Below are positions 1-5,886 of a stretch of DNA of 6,179 nt, in pieces. A model generated the notes under the pieces. The model was not told the DNA's origin. It searched no databases and saw only the letters and a program-made list of their open reading frames with translations. Both the position numbers and the translations under genes were made by a program. The DNA comes from Rhodoferax sp. (GTDB lineage Bacteria > Pseudomonadota > Gammaproteobacteria > Burkholderiales > Burkholderiaceae_C), in contig JAIFMA010000017.1 of the NCBI GenBank assembly GCA_020048795.1, positions 1 through 6,179 of the forward strand. The letters run 5' to 3'. How positions within the stretch are numbered: the stretch's first letter is position 1; each line of letters opens with the position of its first letter.

Positions 1-302
1 CTGACGGTGACATAGCCCACCGGGGCCAGGTCGTAAAAGTCGAAATAACGCGCCTGTGCGGTGTCGAGTGCCGCTTGCGTGCGGCGCAACTCGTCGTTTT
101 GCAGTTCCAGCTCAATCTGATGCACGCGCAGGTTTTGCAGCACTTCGCGCAAGCCCTGGGGCGACAGGTTTACGACATCGACAGTTGCATCGGCTGTCAG
201 CCGCTCTTCATGTGCCCTCATTTGTGCCCGCTGAAGCAGGTCAGAGGCCGCCTGTTGGGCCAGTTCAGCTTGCGGGGGGGAGTATCGATCCCAAAATCGC
301 AT
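1..302 (-). CDS. PAS-domain sensor protein, N-terminal part (runs off the left edge)
   Basis: Partial gene; the first 100 residues are visible and the rest lies beyond position 1. The protein opens MRFWDRYSPPQAELAQQAA, followed by a long charged helix. That helix contains LRVHQIELELQNDELRR at about residues 56-72, the coiled-coil lead-in typical of betaproteobacterial PAS sensor kinases and PAS-GGDEF proteins. Then comes ARYFDFYDLAPVGYVTV, the start of a PAS domain, at about residues 83-99. The output domain (histidine kinase or GGDEF) cannot be seen. I chose the ATG at 302 because it is the first in-frame ATG after an in-frame TGA, but it has no Shine-Dalgarno sequence. The ATG at 330 has a better one (AAAGAAG, 6 nt away), but its frame hits a stop after 21 residues unless one C of the C7 run (complement of 274-280) is removed. 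The gene starts 108 nt after the GGDEF-EAL gene and may share its operon. Confidence 0.75.
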   Translation of the reverse strand, partial: MRFWDRYSPPQAELAQQAASDLLQRAQMRAHEERLTADATVDVVNLSPQGLREVLQNLRVHQIELELQNDELRRTQAALDTAQARYFDFYDLAPVGYVTV

Positions 303-410
303 CTGTGGGGCGTTGCTGCTGACTGCTCATGAGGGGCTTCTTTGACGAATGGACTTGCTTGAAGCGCAAGAGTACGCAGGCAGTGTAGTCGCAGGTCACC
401 AAAATCCAGA

Positions 411-3233
411 TCAGGCCGCAGTGTGCTCAGGCCACAGTGCCAATGCCTCAAAACCCGCCACCGGCAGCGGTCGGCTAAGTAGATACCCCTGATAGGCGTG
501 GCAGCCCGAGTCCGCCAGAAAGTCCCGCTGCGCCTCGGTTTCAACACCCTCGGCGATGACCCCCAGGCGCAAACTGTGTGCCAAAGCAATGATGGTTCTG
601 GCAATCGCCGCATCGGCTGGGTTGGTCGCCGCATCATTGACGAAAGACTTATCAATCTTCAACTGATCCAGCGGCAGGCGGTGCAGATAAGACAGCGACG
701 AATAGCCGGTGCCAAAATCATCCAGCGAGAAGCCCACCCCCTGGCTTTTCAGATAGACCATTTTTTCTATGATGTCCGAGATATTGCCCACCAGCAGGCT
801 TTCGGTCAGCTCCAGCTTTAGTCGCAGCGGGTTGGCACCGGTGCCTTGCACAACGGCCATCACCTGTTCGACGAAATCCGCTTGGGCAAATTGCAGTGCG
901 CTGACGTTGACCGCCACAGTCAGGTGCGCCAGCGCAGGCACACTGGCCCATGCGGCAAGTTGGTGACAGGCCGACTCCAGCACCCAATGGCCCAGCGGCA
1001 GAATCAGCCCGGTTTCTTCGGCCAGGGCAATAAAGTCGGCGGGCGACACCATGCCCCGCTGCGGATGCCGCCAGCGCAGCAGCACTTCAGCACCAGTCAC
1101 ATGGCCAGCAAGGGTGACCTGCGCCTGGTAGTGCAGAAAAAACTGCCGGGCCTCCACCGCCGTCCGCAGATCCTCTGCCAGCGCGGCGCGTTCTTTGACC
1201 GCCACTTCCATCGCAGGGTCAAAAAAGCGATAGGTGTTGCGCCCGTCAGACTTGGCCTTGTACATGGTCAGATCGGCCTGTTTGAGCAGTTCGTCGAGCG
1301 ATATGTGTGAACTCTGGAAAATCGTCACACCCATGCTGGCGGTGCTGTGGTGCGAAGTGCCGCCAAACCGATAGACCTGGTCGAGGGTGGCAATGATCTT
1401 GCTGGCGACCACTTCGGTATCAATGGCCGCCTCGGCCGCAGTGGTGCTCAAATTGACCAGGATCACCACAAACTCGTCACCCCCAAGGCGCGCCACCGTG
1501 TCGCCCTCACGCACACACAAGCTCAGGCGCTGTGCCACTTGTTTGAGCAGCAAATCACCCACATCGTGACCCAGCGAGTCGTTGAGGTCTTTGAAACGGT
1601 CGAGGTCAATGAACAGCAACGCGCCGTAGCGCTCGCTTCGACCGGAGGCCGTCATCGCCTGTTTCAGCCGATCCAGCAACAGCGTGCGGTTGGGCAGGCT
1701 GGTAAGCGGGTCAAAAAAGGCCAGTTGCTCAATGGTGGCTTCGGTCTTTTTGCGTTCGGTGATGTCGTGCTGGGTACCCACATAGTGGGTGATGACATCA
1801 CCCGCATCCTTGACCGCCGAGATGCTGAGCCACTTGGGAAAGACCTGGCCGTCTTTGTGCCGGTCCCAGATTTCACCCTGCCAAACACCGCTGCGGGCGA
1901 CAGATGCCCACATGTCACGGTAAAAGTCGGCATCATGCCGGCCTGACTGAAGCACGCCCGGTGTGCGCCCCACCAGCTCTTGCGGGCTGAAACCGGTGAC
2001 TTCCGAAAAGGCCCGATTGACGCGCAGAATCACTTTGTTGGCATCGGTCACCATCATGCATTCTTGCGACTCGAAGGCGACTGCTGCAATGCGCAGTTGC
2101 TCTGCGGCATGATGACGTTCGGTAAAGTCGGTGTAGGTGCCAACATAGTGGGTGACCTGGCCCTGTTCGTCCTTGACTGCGGCAATGGTGAGCCAGTGCG
2201 GATACACCTCGCCAGACTTGTGGCAGTTCCAGATTTCCCCGTGCCAGATACCGTCCAGAATCACCGTTTGCCACATGGCGCGATAAAAATTCTCATCATG
2301 GCGACCTGACTTGAGGAAGTGCATCTTGCGCCCGAGCGCTTCTTCGGCGCTATAGCCGGTGAGCCGCGAGAAGGCCCGGTTGCTGCGCAAAATCCTGTCC
2401 TCCAGGTCGGTGACGACCATCCCTTCCTGCGACTCAAAGGCGGTGGCGGCAATGCGCAGATCGGTCTCGACGGTGCGGCGCCAGCCAATGTCGCGCAGGG
2501 CGCTAACAAACAAAAAACCATCCTCGGTATGGATTCGGCTGAGCGACACCTCCACATCAAAGCGGCTGCCGTCCTTGCGTTGCGCCCGGCCATCGGCACG
2601 CATTCGCCGCGCCTGTGCTGAGGCGGCAAAGCCGTTGCGCAGCGCGGGATGTTTTTCTCGCAAATGCTTGGGCAGCAACACCTCGATGACTTGACCCATC
2701 AATTCTTGCCGCGTGTAGCCAAACAACTGCTCGGCCTGGGCGTTGATGCTCACAATCTGCCCTTGCGCATCCGACAGCAACATCGCATCGGGGGCCAGCT
2801 CGATCACGTCACGGAACATACCCTGTAGGCTTTGTTGCTGCCGGTACAGCGCAATATGGGTCTTGACGCGTGCCAGCACCCGCGATACTTTGCACGGCTT
2901 GGTGATGTAGTCGGCCGCACCCAGCGCAAAACCTCGGGCCTCGGCCTCGGTGTCATCGACGGCGGTGACAAAAATCACCGGTATCTGCCGGGTCGCTTCC
3001 ATCTGCTTGAGGCGGCTGCACACCTCGTAGCCATCCATCTCGGGCATCTGCACATCCAGCATGATCAGATCCGGCAGTGAAGCCTGGGACAGCCGCAGCG
3101 CCGATTCCCCATTGGTGGCCACCAAGACTTCGTACCCGGCAGGGACCAGCATGGCCTGCATGGCCTGCATGACATGAATGTTCACGGGCTGCTCATCCAC
3201 CACCAGCACCCGGTAGCCTGACTTGGCGCTCAT
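411..3233 (-). CDS. REC-PAS-PAS-PAS-GGDEF-EAL dual c-di-GMP synthase/phosphodiesterase
   Basis: Complete cytoplasmic protein of 940 residues with no membrane segment. The REC domain (about 6-130) has acidic pair D13/E14, phospho-acceptor D60 in LIMLDVQMPEMDGYE, T90 and K112 in TKP. PAS1 (about 138-255) is followed by two near-duplicate PAS modules (259-379 and 380-500), each ending in a TER linker. The GGDEF domain (about 500-670) has GGDEF intact at 584-588, and R575-x-x-D578 placed exactly five residues before it, as in a product-inhibition I-site. The EAL domain (about 683-930) reads EVLLR at 716-720, with N776, E808, D838/D839 in DDFGTGYS, K859, E895 and Q915. These are the metal and catalytic positions of active c-di-GMP phosphodiesterases, so both activities look possible. 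The start is set by AGGAGA with AGGAG 6 nt from the ATG; that ATG overlaps the stop of the upstream small gene as ATGA. Oddities: a three-residue insertion in REC helix 1, and E14 where D is commoner. Which activity dominates cannot be told from sequence. Confidence 0.95.
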   Translation of the reverse strand: MSAKSGYRVLVVDEQPVNIHVMQAMQAMLVPAGYEVLVATNGESALRLSQASLPDLIMLDVQMPEMDGYEVCSRLKQMEATRQIPVIFVTAVDDTEAEARGFALGAADYITKPCKVSRVLARVKTHIALYRQQQSLQGMFRDVIELAPDAMLLSDAQGQIVSINAQAEQLFGYTRQELMGQVIEVLLPKHLREKHPALRNGFAASAQARRMRADGRAQRKDGSRFDVEVSLSRIHTEDGFLFVSALRDIGWRRTVETDLRIAATAFESQEGMVVTDLEDRILRSNRAFSRLTGYSAEEALGRKMHFLKSGRHDENFYRAMWQTVILDGIWHGEIWNCHKSGEVYPHWLTIAAVKDEQGQVTHYVGTYTDFTERHHAAEQLRIAAVAFESQECMMVTDANKVILRVNRAFSEVTGFSPQELVGRTPGVLQSGRHDADFYRDMWASVARSGVWQGEIWDRHKDGQVFPKWLSISAVKDAGDVITHYVGTQHDITERKKTEATIEQLAFFDPLTSLPNRTLLLDRLKQAMTASGRSERYGALLFIDLDRFKDLNDSLGHDVGDLLLKQVAQRLSLCVREGDTVARLGGDEFVVILVNLSTTAAEAAIDTEVVASKIIATLDQVYRFGGTSHHSTASMGVTIFQSSHISLDELLKQADLTMYKAKSDGRNTYRFFDPAMEVAVKERAALAEDLRTAVEARQFFLHYQAQVTLAGHVTGAEVLLRWRHPQRGMVSPADFIALAEETGLILPLGHWVLESACHQLAAWASVPALAHLTVAVNVSALQFAQADFVEQVMAVVQGTGANPLRLKLELTESLLVGNISDIIEKMVYLKSQGVGFSLDDFGTGYSSLSYLHRLPLDQLKIDKSFVNDAATNPADAAIARTIIALAHSLRLGVIAEGVETEAQRDFLADSGCHAYQGYLLSRPLPVAGFEALALWPEHTAA
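1737..2459 (-). repeat. Intragenic tandem duplication of a PAS module, 363-bp period
   Basis: Within the GGDEF-EAL gene, residues 259-379 and 380-500 are two copies of the same module. Copy 1 starts LRIAATAFESQE and copy 2 LRIAAVAFESQE. Both carry SGRHD, NFYRAMW or DFYRDMW, W-x-GEIW and THYVGT at matching places. The similarity persists in DNA: the + strand 13-mer acatagtgggtga occurs at 2143-2155 and 1780-1792, exactly 363 bp apart, and the module starts are also closely similar. The period is 121 codons, so the copy number can change without breaking the frame. Confidence 0.85.
3149..3166 (-). repeat. 9-bp tandem repeat in the REC domain (MQAMQAM)
   Basis: On the + strand gcatggcct occurs twice in direct succession and is followed by a third partial unit, gcatg. 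It encodes M-Q-A-M-Q-A-M in helix 1 of the receiver domain. Counting from the conserved Pro after the acidic pair to the Gly of GYEV gives 18 residues; I would expect about 15. The extra QAM therefore looks like an in-frame 9-bp duplication. Confidence 0.7.
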
Positions 3234-3448
3234 GGTGGTCTCCTGGATGCATTGCCGCGACGGGCTTTTGAAACATAGAGCATGGCGCGTTCGCGAATCG
3301 CCTGACGCCTGTCATCCTCTAGCTCAAACTGCAAGTCGTGCAAAGCCAGCGAGAGTTCAACCAAAGCGTCGCGCAGGTAATTGAGTTCACTGGCAGCATC
3401 CCACAGGGTGGCTGGTGCAGAGGGGTGTTGCCCGTTTTGTTGGTTCAT
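3230..3448 (-). CDS. Small helical protein of unknown function, translationally coupled to the GGDEF-EAL gene
   Basis: I do not recognise a named family. The 72-residue product (from the ATG at 3448) has a polar start, MNQQNGQHPSAPAT. It is followed by what looks like one long or two short amphipathic helices (about 15-60) with LNYLRDALVELSLALHDLQ and then a charged ELEDDRRQAIRER stretch, ending in a basic tail (KARRGNASRRPP). There is no signal peptide or membrane segment. Its TGA overlaps the next ATG as ATGA, and the SD of the next gene lies inside its own 3' end, so the two are surely translated together. It starts about 38 nt after the chemoreceptor stop. An alternative TTG start at 3490 would give 86 residues and overlap the receptor's TGA by 4 nt. 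Neither start has a clear SD, so the ATG is preferred only by codon type. A protein-interaction or linker role beside the receptor and the REC protein is a guess from context. Confidence 0.7.
   Translation of the reverse strand: MNQQNGQHPSAPATLWDAASELNYLRDALVELSLALHDLQFELEDDRRQAIRERAMLYVSKARRGNASRRPP
3239..3244 (-). promoter_or_regulatory. Ribosome binding site of the GGDEF-EAL gene
   Basis: The minus strand reads AGGAGA, with AGGAG 6 nt before the ATG at 3233. It lies within the last codons of the small upstream gene, which fits coupled translation across the ATGA overlap, and it fixes the start of the 940-residue protein. Confidence 0.8.
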
Positions 3449-3486
3449 GTTCAGGGTTGGCTTGAATGATTGAACGGTGTTGCTGG

Positions 3487-5113
3487 TCAAAAGCTGGTCC
3501 AGTCGCCCGCCGATGCCGCCGCCGGCGGCCGACGCACCGGAGCCAAGGCCGTTGTCCTGGCCGTTACAGTGGACCCTTTGGCGCCATTGGCAAAGCGATT
3601 TTCAAGTTTGGCGACTGTTGAACGGCTCACCGCTGCGGTGGTTGCCACGCTCTGTGGTACGGCGTCCTCGCCCGACAGCTTGAACACTGCCACCGTGTTG
3701 ACCAGTTCGTTGGCCTGCGACATCAGACTGCTGGCCGCTGCTGCCATTTCTTCCACCAGCGCTGCGTTTTGCTGGGTTACCTGGTCCATGCTAGCGACAC
3801 TGATCTGCCCCATGATGTCGGTGACACTTTTGATGGCAGTCACCACCTCCTGCATGGTGATGCCCGCTTGATCGACTTGGTGGGTGCCTTGCGCCACCCG
3901 TTGCACGCTAGTGTTGATCAGGGTTTTAATTTCTTTGGCTGCCTCGGCGCTGCGGCCCGCCAGGGCACGTACTTCACTGGCCACCACGGCAAAGCCACGC
4001 CCCTGTTCACCGGCGCGGGCGGCCTCCACGGCAGCGTTCAGGGCCAAAATGTTGGTCTGAAAGGCAATGCCGTCAATCACACTGATGATGTCGGCAATTT
4101 TGCCTGAGGCTTCGTTGATGCCTTTCATGGTGACCACCACTTGCGACACCACCTCGCCGCCTTTTAGGGCTACGCTGCTGGCGTTTTGGGCCAGTTGGTT
4201 GGCTTGGGCGGCAGAGTCGGCATTTTGTTTGACCGTGGCACTGAGCTGCTCCATCGATGCAGCCGTCTGCTCCAGTGGGCGATCTCGGCACTGGCGGTGG
4301 CCACACCCTCAGAGCCCTGGCGCACGCTGAAAACCACTTGGCTGAGCTTGTCTTGCATGAGCTTGAGCTGTGCCATCAGGCTGCTGGTGTCGCCCGACCG
4401 CAGCGGGATGTGGCCATTCAAATCACCCGCGCCGATGCGGGTCGCCACCGCTGCGGCTTGGCCAGGTTCACAGCCAAGCTGGCGGTTCAGCGTCTGCACT
4501 GTGGTGACGCCCAGCACTCCGGCTATCAGCAGGCCGAGCAGGATAGACAGGGTAAAACCGAGCTTGGCCAGTTGGTAGCGCTCTTGTGCCGCCGGTACTC
4601 CCGCAAGGCCTTGACAGCGGCTTCGCCTTCTTGACGACCGGCCTGCAGAAAAAAGGCCATGGTGGCCGGGCTGAAGTCGCCTGACGCAATCGCCTTGAGC
4701 ACGGCATTGAACTTGTCGCGCCAGGCGAGGCGGGTTTTTACGGCAGTTTCGAGCATTGCCAGCCCTTGCGGCGTGGTCTCAAGCACCTGCATTTCCTTGA
4801 AAATCTGGTCGGCCTGGACCCGATTCGCAGCGATCTCATCGGTGTGCAAGGAGGTCGGATGGTTGTGAATCGAGGCCAGCGGACCGTCGGGCGCATGCTG
4901 AAAAGCCAACAGCACCTGCAAGCGGTTTTGCACCAGTTTGTCGATCGATTCGTCTGCCTTCAAGGCCGATACCATGGCCTCATCGTGCAAGGCGCGGATC
5001 TCGTCGTTGGACTTGCTGATGCCCCACAAGCCGATGGTACCAATGGCCACCAGCAAAACTGACAAAACGCCAATCATGATGGCCAGTCGGGTTGAAATTT
5101 TCAGGTGGTTCAT
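3487..5113 (-). pseudogene. Methyl-accepting chemotaxis protein, frame broken twice
   Basis: Three consecutive frames rebuild one transmembrane chemoreceptor. Frame 1 (5113 to about 4584) opens MNHLKISTRLA, then TM1 (about residues 11-31) and a roughly 140-residue periplasmic domain of four-helix-bundle type, with an unusual His cluster (IHNHPTSLH, 82-90). Frame 2 (4583 to about 4276) holds TM2 (LGFTLSILLGLLIAGVLGV) and a HAMP domain (RIGAGDLNGHI). Frame 3 (4275 to 3487) holds the signalling hairpin, including IAFQTNILALNAAVEAARAG and GRGFAVVASEVRALAGRSAEAAKEIK. It ends in DWTSF, which fits the xWxxF C-terminal pentapeptide that tethers CheR/CheB. The frame 1 to 2 step is a one-base loss (between CAC and GAG, 4584-4585). 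The frame 2 to 3 step joins SAEIA almost directly to LEQTAAS, skipping about 16 residues normally present. Unshifted translation stops at 4526, before TM2, so no functional receptor is expected if the sequence is right. The start has AAAGGAG 9 nt upstream. It lies 28 nt after the receiver gene, in the same operon. Confidence 0.9.
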
Positions 5114-5122
5114 CGTAGATTG

Positions 5123-5129
5123 CTCCTTT
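5123..5129 (-). promoter_or_regulatory. Ribosome binding site of the chemoreceptor gene
   Basis: The minus strand reads AAAGGAG, 9 nt before the ATG at 5113. It picks the MNHLKIS start over the in-frame ATG at 5257, which lies within the receiver gene and would add a sequence with no chemoreceptor character. Confidence 0.75.
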
Positions 5130-5141
5130 GGTCGTAAAAAA

Positions 5142-5510
5142 TCAGGAAAATCCCACCTGCCGCACCGCCTCCAGCAGGGCATCGGTTTCGGTGGCTTTGT
5201 CAAAAAACCAGTCAGCACCCAGCGCCAGACAGCGCTGGCGGTAAATCGGGTCGGCATGAATGGTCAGCACGGCCAGCCACACGGTGGGTGAAATTTGTTT
5301 GAGCTGAGCGATGATGTCCATGCCCAAGCCGTCGGGCAGGTTCAGATCCAGAATCACCAAGTTTGGCGGATCAAGCCGAACGCTGTCGAGCGCCTCGGCC
5401 AGCGTAGTGGCCTCGCGGATGGCCGCAATGCCGGCCACGCTGCCAAGCAGAGCCCGCAGGCTGGCGCGTATCAGGTCGGAGTCATCAACAATCAGCAAAT
5501 TTATCGGCAT
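5142..5510 (-). CDS. Stand-alone response-regulator receiver (REC) protein
   Basis: A single receiver domain of 122 residues with no output domain. It opens MPINLLIVDDSDLIRASLR, with the acidic pair D9/D10. The phospho-acceptor is D55 in LVILDLNLPDG, with T83 in LAVLTIHAD and K105 in FFDKATE. All five residues needed for Asp phosphorylation are present. The usual Lys-Pro is Lys-Ala here. The sequence resembles the receiver half of NarL/LuxR-type regulators more than CheY, but the HTH half is absent and a stop follows directly after VRQVGFS. The frame also opens upstream at a TTG (5525), but the ATG at 5510 begins right where receiver homology begins and suits the candidate promoter at 5542-5568. 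It is the first gene of the apparent operon and lies 28 nt before the chemoreceptor. It could act as a phosphate sink or as a protein-interaction switch for the downstream receptor or c-di-GMP enzyme; the sequence does not say which. Confidence 0.9.
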   Translation of the reverse strand: MPINLLIVDDSDLIRASLRALLGSVAGIAAIREATTLAEALDSVRLDPPNLVILDLNLPDGLGMDIIAQLKQISPTVWLAVLTIHADPIYRQRCLALGADWFFDKATETDALLEAVRQVGFS

Positions 5511-5541
5511 GGGCCATCTTGCCAACCGCGGCCCGCTTGCA

Positions 5542-5568
5542 CTATCGGGAAATGCTGATTTGCTTGTA
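5542..5568 (-). promoter_or_regulatory. Candidate sigma-28 (FliA-type) promoter
   Basis: The minus strand reads TACA, then exactly 15 nt, then CCCGATAG. The flagellar/chemotaxis sigma-28 consensus is TAAA-N15-GCCGATAA, so this has one mismatch in the -35 and two in the -10, with the right spacing. It lies about 31 nt upstream of the receiver ATG at 5510, leaving a short 5' leader. The presence of a chemoreceptor gene in the operon fits such control, but short matches of this kind also arise by chance. Confidence 0.45.
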
Positions 5569-5620
5569 GGAAAAGGACGAGTCAGGGTAGGAATTTCCCT
5601 AAAGGCGGCCAGGCGGCTAC

Positions 5621-5680
5621 AAAATATCGGTCTTTTTGCCTTCTAGCGCCCGTTTGGTATGCGCTGGCAGCTATAAAACA
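5621..5680. repeat. Intergenic palindromic repeat resembling a dispersed Comamonadaceae element
   Basis: On the minus strand the core reads ATAGCTGCCAGCGC, a loop of about 10 nt, then GGCGCTAGAAGGC, followed by an A-rich stretch. The AGCGC/GCGCT arms pair perfectly and the outer arms imperfectly. The combination of ATAGCTGCC.GCGC with GCGCTAGA..GC flanked by A/T runs resembles a short repeat I recall from many intergenic regions of Rhodoferax, Polaromonas and Acidovorax relatives. That match is from memory, not from a search. Only one copy is present in this window. Confidence 0.5.
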
Positions 5681-5886
5681 AGTAGTGTCAGAACACGCTG
5701 TTTCAGCCGCGCCATGGACCGCATCGGGTCACGCGGTGCCCGGGCTGTTGGCTGTGCTGGCTTGATCTGGGTCGAGCACGAAGCGGCGATACAGACTTTC
5801 TGTGGGTAGCACTGCGTTGGGCTGACCACTATTCCTCGGGGCCCACCGGGAACTTGTGTTGAATGAAGGGTGCGAGAAAAACGCCG

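Larger units (their letters stand above)
5511..5886. other. Intergenic region between the HDOD gene and the receiver gene
   Basis: There are 376 nt with no convincing gene. On the minus strand it holds, in transcription order, the sequence after the HDOD stop with no clear terminator, an open but startless stretch ending at 5729, a palindromic repeat (about 5621-5680), and the candidate sigma-28 promoter. Other than these I see a short GTGT/ACAC inverted repeat at 5685-5696. Confidence 0.6.

Noticed and set aside
354..370. CTTGC/GCAAG hairpin after the GGDEF-EAL gene as a terminator
   Set aside because: The stem is only 5 bp and no T run follows on the minus strand.
711..722. EVL instead of EAL in the phosphodiesterase domain read as a sign of inactivity (motif itself at about 1080-1090)
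   Set aside because: The metal-binding Glu (E716) and all other catalytic residues are kept; EVL occurs in active enzymes.
1347..1946. Long plus-strand open frame of about 200 codons opposite the GGDEF-EAL gene
   Set aside because: It is an antisense shadow of a strongly conserved coding region, with no family signature of its own.
5714..5809. 31-codon plus-strand ORF beginning ATG GAC CGC in the intergenic region
   Set aside because: It has no Shine-Dalgarno sequence, no recognisable motif, and runs opposite to every other gene.
5729..5860. Minus-strand open stretch including ESLYRRFVLDPDQAS, ending in TGA at 5729
   Set aside because: The composition looks somewhat protein-like, as if a gene remnant, but there is no start with an SD and no family I recognise. 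In GC-rich DNA such stretches are common.
5829..5886. Possible frameshifted extension of the HDOD protein (VFLAPFIQHKFPVGPEE in the next frame)
   Set aside because: The HDOD protein already ends at a plausible length after the DW..RL tail, and nothing in the extension is recognisably HDOD. A frameshift is not needed.
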